A stretch of DNA of 64,000 nucleotides from Rattus norvegicus (GCF_036323735.1 NC_086034.1:72283939-72347938); one strand, 5' to 3'. Counted from the stretch's first letter, positions 10,558 to 22,454 are shown. Made by a program: numbers and translations. Notes: a model not told the origin generated them from the sequence alone.

Positions 10558-11434
10558 GAAGCCTTGTAGGTAAGTTGGGCCCCGTGGTGACAAGCCTGCA
10601 TTAAAGGGTAAGTTCCTTCCACAGAAAAGCCACAGCCCTAAGGAATGGGGATTAACTATTCCCACTTCACACTGGCTGTACCAGTGACAGGGCACAGCCT
10701 CCTGCTTCTCTGTGACAAACAATGGGGCTGGTTGCTTTCTGGAATTAGCAGTCACCTCCCCTAAGACATGAATTCCCTGAGTTTTAAGGAACCAACAGTG
10801 GTTAACCTTGGTTCCTTAAGTTCACGATTCCAAATCCACTGACCCTCTGGAACATTCTAGTCCCTGGGAGGAAACCAAAAAGGTTTTCGTGACAGAGATA
10901 TCTCACAAAGTCTTGCTCCTGTCTGGTTGGCTAAGGCATGCTCCTGCAAGGGCACAGTGCGTTTCGTTTTCCATCGGGAAGAACAAAAGGGAAAACGTTG
11001 CTCGCTCGCTCTCCCAGGTCTACTCCCAAAATGAGGCAGGCCGGACACTGCTCCCTTGGGTTCCTCCAGATCAGAGGCCTGAGATGGTGAAGTTCTGACT
11101 GATGACTCTTAGGGGACCACTCAGCTCCTTGCTGCAGCACTGACTGAGGTCAGCAGGAGCATGTGGCATGAGGCCTGTGCATTCATGTAGGGCTTGACTC
11201 TGTGTCCTTCTAGCTGGCCACTAAGAGAGACCCCAACAAGCTTGCCTTCCATGGTAATGAGGCATACTCTGCTCTTGGCTGGGGTAGCACATGCTGAGCT
11301 GTGGCTCTGCTCTACCTCGGCCAGAGCCATAGTGAGAGCTGTTGGCCCTGTTCTCTTTGTGGTTTCAGAAATTTATTATAAAACCTGATGTTTCCTTTGT
11401 CTTCCCCATCATAGAAGCATGGACATGTTCTCTT
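10558..11434. other. Unassigned non-coding sequence
   Basis: No recognised element. Overlapping 60-80 codon frames on both strands between 10857 and 11388 are not supported as genes. Confidence 0.4.
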
Positions 11435-11490
11435 TGTCTCTGACTCTGTCTCTGTCTCTGTCTCTCTCTGTCTCTCTCTGTCTCTCTCTG

Positions 11491-11537
<47 letters not shown>
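11435..11537. repeat. (TCTCTG)n/(CT)n microsatellite
   Basis: Starts as CTCTGT-rich units and ends as about 20 pure CT dinucleotides. Confidence 0.96.
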
Positions 11538-11538
<1 letters not shown>

Positions 11539-12310
11539 ACTCTCAGCAAAACAAGCTAGGTTACCATTTCCTTTGGGGGGCAAATGCCAGCCCTGCATAC
11601 TTCTCCTGAGATGATTTCACAGGCAATGCTAATTATTTTTTAGGGCAAGCATAATAAAACCCAGGTGACTTGCCTCCAGACATTTCTTTTCCTTATCTTC
11701 ACGCAGCTCCGGATCATTTTCCCCCCACCCCTGCACAGCAAGCAATTACCACGAGCTCTCCGGTTTTCAGCAGACATTCTTTGTCGGAGCCCTTGCTAGA
11801 GCCCACAGAGGTTAATATGTTTCTGCTCTACAAAATGTAGGCGTTATCTTATGGATTGTAAGACATGACTGTGACACTTGAGTCCAGACAACTTACAAGA
11901 TCAGCAAAACAGAGCCGGGGGGGGGGGGGGTCTCAACTGGCATCCCCACTAATGATCTTCTTATCAGAGCTTGAATCAGTGGGAACCGGTGGTGATTGGT
12001 ATCATGCTTCAGTGGGGGCACAGGCTTGATCCGTACACAAGTCCCGCTCCTACAGGGGATACTAAGGAGTTTTGGGGGAGACGATCTGCTTTTGCTAGGG
12101 CTGTCTTTTCTCTGAGGGGGGAAAATAGTAGTTCTTGTGTTGCTTCTCCTAATTATCACACAATTTATTTAAACTAATGTTTAAGTGTTAAATGTATTTT
12201 CTGCATGTAGGGATAATAGCACTGGCCGGGAGAGCTGGTACACATATTTGGAGTGAGTTTCTAGAAAGCAAACCAAAGTCCTAGACATTGATGAGGTTTA
12301 GGATCTGTTT
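11538..12310. other. Unassigned sequence with a G14 run
   Basis: A run of 14 G occurs at 11917-11930. The rest shows no recognised family or exon. Confidence 0.45.
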
Positions 12311-12498
12311 GCCACTGAGACCTCAGTTCAGTCGGTACAGTGATTACCCAGCATGCCTTTAGTCTCCAGCACTGAACATGAGAGCCCATGCCTCTGACTC
12401 CAGCGCATTTAGAGGCAGAGGCAGGAGGATCAGAAGTTCAAGATTACAGAGTGAGTTTGAAGCCAGCCCGAGTTATAAAACTTCCCCAAAAGAGAAAC
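12311..12498 (+). mobile_element. B4 SINE (ID-B1 composite)
   Basis: The first part (about 12316-12375) is a worn ID-like segment containing CTCAGTTCAGTCGGTA, CAGCATGCCTTTAG and CTCCAGCACTG. It is followed by a B1-like half with GCAGAGGCAGGAGGATCAGA, AGTTCAAGATTACAGAGTGA and GAAGCCAGCCCGAGT. That fusion defines B4. It sits directly upstream of a B2 element. Old and diverged. Confidence 0.75.
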
Positions 12499-12516
12499 CA
12501 AATAAGAATAAAAAGT

Positions 12517-12700
12517 GGGGCTGGGGAGATGGCTCCGTGGTTAAGAGCACCGACTGCACTTCCAGAGGTCCTGAGTTCAAATCCCAGCAACCACATGGTG
12601 GCTCACAACCATCTGTAATGAGATCTGATGCCCTCTTCTGGTATGTCTGAAGACAGCTACAGTGTACTTACATATAATAAATAAATAAATCTTTAAAAAA
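12517..12700 (+). mobile_element. B2 SINE
   Basis: Starts GGGGCTGGGGAGATGGCTCC and contains the box-B-like GAGTTCAAATCCCAGCAAC. It ends in the B2 3' region with ATAATAAATAAATAAATC and an A tail. Flanks AAGAATAAAAAGT and AAGATTAAAACT look like a worn target-site duplication. B2 is a tRNA-derived rodent SINE. At 12628-12641 it carries ATGCCCTCTTCTGG, the minus-strand form of the CTCF-like core that B2 spreads in rodents. Confidence 0.93.
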
Positions 12701-12714
12701 AAAAGATTAAAACT

Positions 12715-12895
12715 GGGGCCAGAAAGATGGCTCAGTGGGTGAAGAGCTGACCTCCAAGCTTGTTGACCCAAGTTTGATTCCCCAAACTCATATGGTTCAA
12801 GGAGATTAAATTCCCACAAGCCCTCTGACCTCCACACATGCTTCATGGTATGTAAGCCCACTATTAATCAAATAAAACAAAAACAAAAACAAGCA
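12715..12895 (+). mobile_element. B3-type SINE
   Basis: Starts GGGGCCAGAAAGATGGCTCA, then CCAAGCTTGTTGACCCAAG, TTGATTCCCC, TCCCACAAGCCCTCTGACCT and CCACACATGC, ending in an AAACAAAAACAAAA tail. This is the B3 branch of the B2 superfamily. It lies 14 bp after the preceding B2. Confidence 0.8.
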
Positions 12896-12967
12896 GACAA
12901 TAAACAAACATGTCAGCTCAAATGTGGCCCTGGGGGATTCCCCCCTTGTCACTGGATTCTCTCCATG

Positions 12968-13322
12968 TCTGAGTTACTTTTCTTGATTGTTTTCATAATA
13001 AAAATGCCCCAGAGATGATAAAGCAAGTTAAAGAATTTATTTTTGCCTCACAGCTCAGGCCCTCATGGCTGGCAGTCAAGGCAGCAGGAGTTTGAAATGT
13101 CTGGTCACATTTCATCCACAGTCAAGACAAGTATGTGATACTGAGTGAGTTCGGCCCTTAATAGTCTAGGACTAAAGCTTGAGGTTGGTGTTAACCTAAC
13201 CCAGGTAATCCCAACAGGCATGGCCAAACGCTCACCCACTCTCCATAACCCTGCACACTGGTAGTGGCTTGTCTCCTTGGTGACACTAGGTCCTATCACG
13301 TTAACAACATTAACCATCACCT
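12968..13322 (-). mobile_element. Rodent LTR (antisense), degraded
   Basis: The plus strand resembles the reverse complement of the rodent LTR that starts TGTGATGGTTAATG. Here are GAGTTACTTTTCTTGATTGT, AAGTTAAAGAATTTATTTTT, GCAGTCAAGGCAGCAGG, AGGCATGGCCAAACGCTC, GGCTTGTCTCCTTGGTGA and the end TAACCATCACC. A sense copy of a related LTR start is at 61627. Confidence 0.65.
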
Positions 13323-13725
13323 TACAAACCTGGGCTTTGTCTTCTTCACCTCAGAGCCCATTCTCTGAAGTGGTTAGAGTTATTTGCTGATCTGGGTTAG
13401 TGGATCTCATCTGCCTAGGATGTCCCTCTTCCACATGTCTATGAGTTTGCCTATTCTTGTTTACCATTTTATCACCAGAGGCCAGATATCCTGGCCCAAG
13501 TAGACCCCGATAAATATTTCGGTGCCTTCACATTTTGTCTCCATTTCTACTTGGAAGCAAAAGTGTGGGTGTCATCTTTGACATCTGCTCAATTAAAAAC
13601 CCACCACTGGTTTTTCTCTTATGTATTCCTTTATCTATGAATATTATAATATGTATGTTGACAGCATGCTATAAAGACTCCATGTAGCAGTTAACTTTGT
13701 TGCTCAGGAGTATATGTGTGGACGT
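13323..13725. other. Unassigned non-coding sequence
   Basis: No recognised element or exon. Confidence 0.4.
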
Positions 13726-14040
13726 GTTGGAGAGATGGTTTAGTTAAGCAATGTGGTTGCTATAACAAGCATGAAGCCCTGAGTTTGGATCTCCAGTACT
13801 CATGTGAGTGAGCACCATCTCTCTCCAGGGCTCAGAGGAAGGAGACAGGCAGAGTATGAGGCTTGCTGGAAGCCAGTCTCACCGATCAGTGGGTTCCAGG
13901 TCAGTAAGAGACACCGTCTCAAAAATTAAGTGAGTAGAGAATAAGTAAGACAACTGATATCAACCCATCTTCATATGTGTACAGAGACACGTGCACATAC
14001 AGTTTCATATGTGTACAGAGACACATGCACACACAGTTTC
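13726..14040 (+). mobile_element. B3/B2-type SINE with duplicated tail
   Basis: GGAGAGATGGTTTAGTTAAG opens the element, followed by CCTGAGTTTGGATCTCCAG, GGCTTGCTGGAAGCCAGTC and GAGACACCGTCTCAAAAATT, all in order for a long B3-type copy. Its tail contains two near-identical copies of a TTCATATGTGTACAGAGACAC unit (about 13971-14005 and 14006-14040), a short tandem duplication. Confidence 0.7.
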
Positions 14041-14203
14041 TTTGGAGACTCCTCTCTGGGGACAGTCAGAAGTGACCTGGAACTTAGACTTTTTTTTGCT
14101 CTCTGGGATAAATTAAAGGGTTATTGAAGCCAGTGAGCTTTATTTTACTCTGCCACGTTACTGAATGCACCAAAGGTCTGGGATAGGCTTCTGCAATTCC
14201 TCA

Positions 14204-14204
<1 letters not shown>

Positions 14205-14238
<34 letters not shown>

Positions 14239-14324
14239 CACACACACACACATGCATGCACACACACATGCACACACATTCACATACACATGCATACAGA
14301 TGCACAAACATGCATATACACAGT

Positions 14325-14372
<48 letters not shown>
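14205..14372. repeat. (GACA)n-(CA)n compound microsatellite
   Basis: About eight GACA units pass into interrupted CACATG and then about 20 pure CA units. The frames read from it (Asp-Arg-Gln-Thr, His-Thr, Cys-Val) are not genes. Confidence 0.97.
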
Positions 14373-14374
<2 letters not shown>

Positions 14375-14659
14375 CACTGCTCATTTGCTTCATCATTGCA
14401 CAGATGTGGGACTCAAGGCCTAACCCATGGTCCTGTTGTTAAGCAGTGGAGAAAGCCGGATGGAATGCTTCCCCTGATCCCATCAAAATGTGTTGGCTGG
14501 AAGACTCCAGTAGGGTCTTTGTTCACAGCCAAGGAAGTGAGGTGTGCTGTCTTTATCCGACTGGCTGTCTAGTCCAGGAAAACAATGCAGAAAAAGCCAC
14601 ACAGCAATTAGGGGTGACTCTCAGACTATCCACCTCCACCTTTCTATGTCACCACCCAA
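14373..14659. other. Unassigned non-coding sequence
   Basis: No recognised element. Confidence 0.4.
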
Positions 14660-14765
14660 GCTCATGAGAGGTAAAGAAGCTGTTCAGGGTCATAGAAGCA
14701 GAGAGAGTCGAGGTCAAGGTTAGACCACAGACTTGGGAGTTTCCAGTCCTGAGCTTCCGTACAAC
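14660..14765 (-). repeat. MIR SINE relic (antisense)
   Basis: GAGAGGTAAAGAAGCTGTTC, GGGTCATAGAAGCAGAGAGA, a GGTTAGACC segment and CCAGTCCTGAGCTT follow the antisense MIR order (GAGGTTAAGTAACTTGCCCA, GGTCACACAGC, GGATTCGAACCC). MIR is an ancient mammalian SINE, so this flank predates rodents. Confidence 0.55.
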
Positions 14766-16194
14766 AGAGTCTCTGTGACAGGAAGTGACGCCTTCCAGCA
14801 GAAGGCGGGCAATAGGGTATCTTCTCTAATGTCACCCAGGGCTGTGACTCGCTCAGGTCACACATCTCTAGGTCCCCAGATGCAGCTCCAGGTTGGTGTA
14901 GCAGCTACTGCAGCTGGAGACAAAATGCCCAAACACGTTCATACAGCCTCTAATGTCTCATAACCGCCATTATGCAAAAACCCCTGTTCCACTCAGCTAT
15001 GGAACTGCCTGGTTTTCAACAGCACTCGCCAACCCTCTGACTGACGAGTCCTCCTGCCTCTTTCCTCTATCTCTCTTCACACTTGTGCTTTTCAGTCCAT
15101 ACCACATTCCCAGCAAACAGGAACTTGTGGCTCCCCAACACTTCTGATCCTGCGGCCCTCTCGGGTCTCCCTCTTGCCAATTCCACCGTTATACCACCCT
15201 TTCTTAAGCTATGGATCCAATTATGCTGTTTTCTGTCTCATAAGGTGGGGTGACTCATTTCCTTAGCTAGACTGGGAGCCCAGATCGGATGTTTCAGGTT
15301 GGCTGAAGTAGTGAATTTTATTCTTTAAATAAAAAAAAGTAGATTTTAAAGCAATACTGAGGTTTTGGGGCATCAGGTCAAAAGAGCAAATTGACCCAAT
15401 GCACCCTTGGGATCCTAATGCCTCCAATAGTTAGACTTGGATGTCTAAATGGAGACTTCATTCTGCAGTACTCACCCCCAAACCGGTTATTCTATGACTT
15501 CCTATGAGTTATTCATCAGCCACACCCATCCCCGGCCCGGAAGTATCATGACTTCTGTCCACCCCTTCTCTTCCTGAAAGGAAGTAGAGCCTGAGTTCCC
15601 GGCACCATTCTGATGACTACAGCCATAACCCTCCACGTCGCCAGCCCCTGGTTATGATTTTGTTGCTGGAGAGGTCAGCAGTGAAAACAGAGCAGTCAGA
15701 AAGCAGCCTTTACCCTGCAAGCCCCAAACAAAATCAAACCTGTTCTGTCACTAAAACAGGTCCCGGAGAGTATCAGTCTGAGTGACCTCTGCTTTTATCA
15801 ACATTTTCCCCAAACTTCCTCCGGTCTCCTCACCTCGACAACCCTGTTTAGAATGCAGGCCTGACCCTGTGGAGGCCTCAGAAGACTTTTGAGCACCAGC
15901 GTCATAAAAGCAAGAGCTTACCATCCCAAAAATAACAGCTGGGGACACTGGACTAGAAAAGATTTTAGGGAGTTCAAAGAAGGAGTACGTTCCCGCCCAT
16001 GTGCAGATCTGTGTTTGGACACATTCCCTCGCCGTTTACTTAAAATGTACAAATATGAAAAAAATCTTAAAAAAATAATTCTGTAGACACATGCAAAAGG
16101 GAGAGAAAATTGGGCCGCGTCTCTCACTGCAAGACGCCTTTTCTTTTCCACTCTCGCCCGCCACGATTCTTCTCTGCCTTTCTCCTAGTTTGCC
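14766..16194. other. Unassigned non-coding sequence
   Basis: Repeat-poor mixed sequence. No splice-bounded exon or RNA gene found. Confidence 0.4.
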
Positions 16195-16470
16195 CCTGAA
16201 CAAGTCATTTACAAGAGATGGCTGTCGTGGAGCATAAAAAAATAATTTAAAAAATCTTCAAAAGGCTGGCAGCATAAAAACCCCTGGCTCTGTCGTTTCT
16301 CTGTTTCTGCAAGCAGCGAAAGATCCATAATTCTCACACTTAATGTAATTCCAAGGCATCTAAAGTGATTTACAGTCGGTTTACTCAATACCTTCAGCTT
16401 TATTTAATGTAACAGTTATGGCACATAAAAAGTTTATTGACACTCCTTTGGGACTGCGATCGAGTAAGAA
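16195..16470. promoter_or_regulatory. Candidate conserved non-coding block
   Basis: Repeat-free, AT-rich with many homeodomain/forkhead-like words: ATAATTTAAAA, TTTATTTAATGTAAC, CATAAAAAGTTTATTG, ACTTAATGTAATTCC, AAAGTGATTTAC. It has no simple repeats and no open frame of note. This texture is usual for developmental enhancers, but conservation was not measured. Confidence 0.35.
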
Positions 16471-17692
16471 AGAGTCATTGCTAATTCCATTACGGGAACG
16501 GAAGGTAGGAGTCTCAGCCAGTTTCCCCTGTGACCTTTGTAGTTCCTCAAACAGAGGTTACCCAGGGAAGGGTCCCGCTCCACCTCTGCGATCCTGTAGA
16601 CCTGCGAGCTGTCCTCCCTGCCTGCCTGACTGCTAGACCTGCCATCTTGTCTGGTTTGGATACCTCTTTCCGAGCCCATCTGGCATTGGCCTTGGATAAG
16701 CACCTTCAGTTTCGATTACTCTGGAGGCTCTGTTACTGGGCGGGGCCCAGGTTCAGCAAGGCGTGCTAACAGGGAAAAAAAAAAGACATTGTTTCCCCCC
16801 GCCACCCCCCCCCCCCACATCTCATGCCGCTTTGTTCTCTATTTTAAAAGTTAAAAATAGCAGTGGCCATTCGACCCACAAGAGTTCAGCTCGATCCCTT
16901 TTGGTCCCCAAGAAAATGGACACTGAGAACTAGGGAGACCCCTTCCAGGCAAAATTTGCTCACTGGCCTGGAGGAAGATCTTTTGCTTCCGGTGGTTTCC
17001 ATTGGGTAGAAAATGAGGTGATTGAAATAGAAAAACCTTGCCTCCAGATGTGTCCATGATGTTTGGTATCGGCCTCACATCTTCCCCAGGGCTTAGAGAA
17101 AGAGACGTCCCAGAAGACTAGAAAGACCACGCAGAGGAGCCGGCCTCCTTTTTCTGTGAATTCAAAGAAATGGCGAGTTTTCTCTTGACTCTTTGACACA
17201 CTCACCGCATCGTGTGAACCCTGGGCTGGCGTGGGTGTCGGGAGCTTCTGAGAACACAGGTGCCCATCGATTGGACGGCTCCGCTGTGTAATGTCAGCAT
17301 TTGCTCTGGGCCAAATAAGCACCCCAGTTCCTGTAGACACTGACTGGTCCTGGCTTCCCCGAAACAGAGCCTCGCGCTTTGGAGAATGATACATTTTACA
17401 CTCCAAGGTTTTTCTGACAACTGAAGTGGTTTTTTTTCCCCCTACTTTCATACACAAACTTTAAAACCTAGATCAAACATTCTCTGTGAGCATAATTTCA
17501 AAGTAAATTGCTCAGTTTTCGTTTCTTCCTAAACAAAGTGCCCTGATGTGAAAGTTCCCAGATCGTATAAAAGTCATGGCGTGTGTGACAGCTAATTCTC
17601 CGAGTGACGCTGTTCCGCTCCTGCAGCTCTGCAGCTATCCTGACTCCAAAGGCTTTTTGCCTTTTGAGTTACACACAAACATGATTTACGCG
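16471..17692. other. Unassigned non-coding sequence with C-rich stretch
   Basis: A C-rich run (CCACCCCCCCCCCCCCAC type) lies at about 16794-16817. A 165-codon minus frame at 16960-17457 has no domain or splice support and is regarded as chance. 17150-17700 is repeat-free and could belong to the same regulatory neighbourhood. Confidence 0.4.
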
Positions 17693-17705
17693 CATGCACT
17701 CACAC

Positions 17706-17736
<31 letters not shown>

Positions 17737-17738
17737 GG
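17693..17738. repeat. (CA)n microsatellite
   Basis: CA dinucleotides with one CG interruption near its start. Confidence 0.96.
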
Positions 17739-17784
17739 TTCTTTTTTCCCCTTGTTTAAATGTTTCATTCTTATGTCAATACTA

Positions 17785-17905
17785 AGGACATATATGTCTA
17801 CAATATATAATTATATAATGAATGTAAATAATATATATTATGTCTATAATATACATTATACATTATTACATATAGACATATGTACTATATGTCTATAATA
17901 ACCAC
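17785..17905. repeat. AT-rich ATATGTCTATAATATA repeat
   Basis: Three or four imperfect copies of a TATGTCTATAATATA-type word (17793, 17841, 17885), partly in inverted form (ATATAGACATA). Low-complexity DNA able to form hairpins. Confidence 0.7.
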
Positions 17906-19208
17906 TTCAGAAACTTGACTTTATGCTATGTTAATTTCTGTGTGGTACTTTACTTGTTGCCTTGCCCCCCCCCCAGTCTTTCCCCTGATGATATTTATTT
18001 CTGCTAGTCAATAGTTGGGCGGAAAAATGACATATGGAGAGTGTTATGGACATATATTTATATATGTTTACGTGTTACTTTTTCAACTTTGCAAAATGTC
18101 TGGCAAGTATGCTCCCTAAGAGGAACTTAACGTTGCCCCACCTCCACCCCAGGTCCATTCTCTGGACAAGACAGTGATCCCCCTGTCCCTGTAGGCTTCA
18201 GAAAATCCTCCTGGACTCTCAGCACTGACAGAACTGACTTCCAGATACCCAGTCTCCAGGATGTAGCTCCATCCTGAATCCACCTGCTTGGGACATATTA
18301 TTTGTAGAGACCAGTCTCTTCCTGTGTTTTCACAGTCTGGTGGTTCGGTCCCATTATGAGGCTGTCTCTTTAGAAAGGTTATGTCTAAGGGAGGGTCCTT
18401 GCGGGGCAGGTCTGGCAGATCAGGGTGCCACAGCAGTCACGTCCTCCAGCCTCTGCAGCAGGAGGCCATTTTGTGAACATACAAAGGTCTACAGTGAATT
18501 TCCTACCTTTCCACTCACTTTTCTTTGTACCTGCATGTTCTTCCTGTATTAGTGATTTTTCTGAAAAGATTCCCCTTTTCCTGGACGCCTTTACATGCAT
18601 CCAGAGAACAGTCTGTGACAAGTTGAGATCTACATTCCCACTCACTGTTATCCTTAGGTTACAGAGGTGGACATTTGGGGGTTCTTGAAACTCATACGCA
18701 ATTCTAACCAACTCCTGAACAAAGCCAGGACTTTGCAATGTGCTTCTGCAGGCCCCCCAAAGTCAACGTTTTGCAAACAAGATGTTCGGTAGGTGCTGGG
18801 ACATTCCACAGGTGCAGAAACAGGTCATTAGGAAAGATATTTGGGCAGCGCCATACAAGTAGTAAATTCCTGCACTAAGTCCTGAGATCACAATCAGTAA
18901 AGAGCCTTTTCCTCTTGCCCTTGGGCTACCTGGGACAAAGCAAGGAAGGTCCATGAACGATAGTCAGCTCTAGGCCATGTAGAAGGGACGCCTGTCTGCC
19001 TTTGAGTCCTCTCTACTCTCGTGCCTCACTCGTAATTCCCTGAAAGATCTTGATCTCGCAAGACCACACCAAGGAAATACTGAATAGTTAATAATGCTAG
19101 ACTCGGGTTTTAATTGAAAACCTGAAGACTCTGAAAACCTTCAAGATGGAAACAAATGGAAGTCGTTATTATGTCAGAATTTAATGTTCAAACAAGGTAG
19201 AATTTGAG

Positions 19209-19211
<3 letters not shown>
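17906..19211. other. Unassigned non-coding sequence
   Basis: Repeat-poor. No exon or RNA gene recognised. Confidence 0.4.

Positions 19212-19283
<72 letters not shown>
19212..19283. repeat. (AG)n microsatellite
   Basis: About 36 uninterrupted AG units. Confidence 0.98.
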
Positions 19284-19286
<3 letters not shown>

Positions 19287-19395
19287 TTCTTCAGTACTAG
19301 GAACATTTCAGCATGGCGCTTGTGTGGGAATGAACCAACACCCAGACACATAGGGATCAAAGGAGTCTTCCTGGTTGGGGTAGTTGTACCAGTAG

Positions 19396-19410
19396 CCACC
19401 AGAGGGCAGC
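19396..19410 (+). promoter_or_regulatory. CTCF-type motif (plus)
   Basis: CCACCAGAGGGCAGC matches the well-known CTCF core (CCASYAGRKGGCRS) at every core position. It lies in unique sequence about 110 bp after the (AG)n. CTCF binds such sites to anchor chromatin loops. A minus-strand match occurs at 22523-22536, giving a convergent pair. Confidence 0.65.
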
Positions 19411-20005
19411 AGAGGGTCAGAACAGCTGGTGAGAATAGCTATCCGCTAATTTCTCAGGAAAGGGTTGAGAAATGAAGAGACACCCCAGGGAACTGCCTGG
19501 GATTCTTCTCCCAGGCAGATCCATTCTTTAGGGACAGTGTATCTGTCCCCAGACGCTGGGAACACTGGCTGCTGAAAGCTTGCAGATGCATAGCTGCTGA
19601 GAATTGCCTGTCTAGGGAGCTGCTCTTTGCCCAAGGTTATACGCCTTCTCCGGGGAGACAAATGATTGGCCACTGCAGGAATTGGGAATCCCCGCCCTGC
19701 CTCAGTTTGCCATAACCCTTCAAAGTCACGCAAGATCCAAAGTTTCAAGACTGGCTGAGTCCTTGAGTCTTCTAACCAGCTCTGTCTTTCTGAAATCATC
19801 GACATGGCTCCCAAAGTCACCTCTTGATGAATACGTCTAGCGTCGTTAGCCTCCAGGGTACCCCTGTTCAGACACAGCTACTTGGTGTGGAGAAACCCGG
19901 CGATTGAAGTGAAACACAGAGTAGACCCAGGTTGAGCGGGTGGAGTGGGGTGGGGGTGGGGGCAGGATGCAAAACTTGTAAAATTTCTTCACTGACACTT
20001 CAGAA
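19411..20005. other. Unassigned non-coding sequence
   Basis: No recognised repeat. A 124-codon minus frame at 19446-19820 has no domain signature. Confidence 0.4.
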
Positions 20006-20072
20006 GACCTTTCCTTCCTTCCTTCCTTCCTTCCTTCCTTTCCTTCCTTCTTTCTTTCTCTTTTTTCTTTCT
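20006..20072. repeat. (TTCC)n/(TTTC)n microsatellite
   Basis: About ten TTCC units then TTTC units. Confidence 0.96.
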
Positions 20073-20296
20073 CTGGTGGGTGCAGGTTAAATGGTACTTG
20101 GGTTCATAAGTCTTTCCTCCCATCTACCTTCCTTCCCACCCTGTCCTCACATCCTTGGGCTGACCACACCCCTCTCCTTCAAAGCCCCACCTAGGCAGTG
20201 CTTGCTCTGTGTTGGCTGCAGTTGCCGCTGGGGTGGTACCCAGTCAGTAAGATGGGGTCTCATCATGCTTCCTATGAAGACAGCCAAAGGAGACCA

Positions 20297-20335
20297 GTAA
20301 CAACAACAGCAACAGCAGCAGCAACGATAATAATA
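20297..20335. repeat. (AAC)n/(AGC)n/(AAT)n short microsatellite
   Basis: Mixed trinucleotide run AACAACAGCAACAGCAGCAG then AATAATAAAT. Confidence 0.9.
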
Positions 20336-20859
20336 AATTAAATTCTCTGGCTCACTCCCCAATTTCCCTGAAATTACATCCTGGACCATGTTGGTCTTTG
20401 CCTATTCTTTAAGCCCTCAGTAGGATTTTTTTTCCAAAATAACACAGAGCCTGTGACTTTCCTTGGCTTAGGTAAGAACCCCTCTGTCAAACCTCCCCAT
20501 TGTAAAGGAAAAGGACTCCTACAATTTCGAGCTGCAAATCCGGCATCTTGTAGCATGCGTAGAGGCTGGGCCTCCACAGGGAGACGACTGGAAGGCCTGT
20601 GGATTAGTGCCCTATTATTACATTACTCTTTAAGCTTCAAAGGTCTGCCAGGAGGGCTGGGCTCACTCTCTAGTCCATGACATTTTAAGAACAAATAATA
20701 CATTAATATATTTAATTTGAGGATAAACACATACATTACAGGCAAGGGATTTTGTCTATGCTGATAAAGGCACCAAGTGACCTTTTTCAGAGCAATCCCA
20801 ACACACAGAGCCGAAAGGGGCCGTGTTCCAAAATCCCGTTTCTCTCTGCTGTAATATGT
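20336..20859. other. Unassigned non-coding sequence
   Basis: No recognised repeat or exon. Confidence 0.4.
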
Positions 20860-21180
20860 AGGCTCGGATGCATGTTTGACCTGTGAAAAGTTGCAGCTAC
20901 CATGTTCTTCGGAGATGGGAGCCATGGCTATAATTACTCCTCAGACTCTAATCTGCAGAAACACTAAATCTTATTGCCTCAAATTAGCTAATCAATTAAG
21001 TGTCAAACCACAGAACGTTGGAGATTTGGGGCTGTATTTATTATCTTGGCAGGCACTTCCTCCCCAGCCTCTTGGCTTCCTCTCTCTTCTCCTTGCAGGG
21101 GAGCTGGCTTTTAAAAATGACCAGTCACTCGCTGTTTATTTCTGGCTTGTTAGCAAAAACAGTTGAGGTTACATAAGCCC
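20860..21180. promoter_or_regulatory. Candidate conserved non-coding block
   Basis: Repeat-free with dense homeodomain/POU-like words: GGCTATAATTACTCC, ACTCTAATCTGCAG, CAAATTAGCTAATCAATTAAG, GGCTGTATTTATTATC. The run of TAAT cores around 20930-21000 is striking. A 96-codon frame overlapping it lacks protein family signs. Conservation not tested. Confidence 0.4.
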
Positions 21181-22454
21181 GGGACTGACCAGATCTACCC
21201 TGTGATTGATAGGTTGACTACTGTTCAAGCCGGGCTGTGTGTTCTCTGCTGCCTTTCTCGGGATTAGCTTACAGGAGAGCACAGTTGATATGCCAGCCAG
21301 CATCTTTTTCAGCGTCTACTCGGGCTGGCCATCTTGGAGCCGGCATAATTGACTAGGAGTCTTGTTCATTGCCACGTTGCTCTCGTGAGGAGAGGAAAGT
21401 ACAGACAGTGGGGGATTTCTAGAATCCCTTGCTCAGAACCTCTATTTCCTCTGTGCTCCTTGGTTCTTTCATAGATGTGTATGCACAGCTGGCTACAACG
21501 TGAGCTCCAGAGATGCAGGCACAAGGTTGCCCGGGGGCTGTGCCCGCTCATACAGCTCTGGATCTGGTTCCTGTGCATCTTGTGGCTCTTGCAATGTGAC
21601 CCCACCAAACACTTTACAACGTCACCACTTCAGAGTACTCTACCTCTTGCCTTCTGCCCTCCCGGTTTAGCTATGAATCAGTGCCATACTTGAATCTCAA
21701 TTAGACACAAACAGATGACTACGCTAACTCTACCTGGTAATGAGAAGTTTAAGAAATGGTCCCAGTACTTAGGGAGCACATAGTCTCATTGACAGGACAT
21801 TTTACGCACCTAACAGTTAAAACCCACGGGAAAACGCACACATATCTAGTAACCGATCGGTGTATGTACAAGTCTGAGATGAGGCTCTCACCACACTGTC
21901 TCTTGGAGACAACACATCCCTTAGTTTGATAGGCCAAGAGGCTGTTAAACCGGTTCCAGACAGCAGTCAGTAGACCTATCCTTATCCCTAGCAATTCATT
22001 CTTTCTAAGCCTTGGACATCAAGGTGTCCTCCCTCCGTGGCATGATGGCAAAAATAAATAATCATCGTAGTTTATAATCTTATTTGGAGAAATTAAAAGT
22101 TGACAGCACCGTGTTTGTCTCGAAAGATTTTGTTTTGTAATTTTACTCAAAATTCTACTTCTCCGTGAAATGCAAATATCTAAAACCTCGAACCAGTGTC
22201 TTAATCCAATCCTATTACTCCCCTATGGCTATGGAGATTAAAAAGAGGCCAGTCTATATTTGCCAATGTCCACTGCAAACCTGCTTGGTCCAGGAGCAGC
22301 CTTGGGTCTGCACAGTGCTAGAGATGGGTAGGGTTTCCCATGGTGCCTTGCTCTGGTCAGAATGGTCTCTGGGTTCTTGGCCTTCCCTGTGGTACCAGAG
22401 GGATGGTGATGAACACATCTAAGAGGGATTTTAGACATCCCAGAGGTGACTCCT
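21181..22454. other. Unassigned non-coding sequence
   Basis: Mostly repeat-free mixed sequence. No exon, RNA gene or clear transposon. Confidence 0.4.

Noticed and set aside
14158..14572. 135-codon frame and Cys-Val frame over (GACA)n/(CA)n
   Set aside because: Microsatellite translation.
16960..17457. 165-codon minus frame as a gene
   Set aside because: No domain, no splice or start context, no family resemblance; embedded in non-coding texture.
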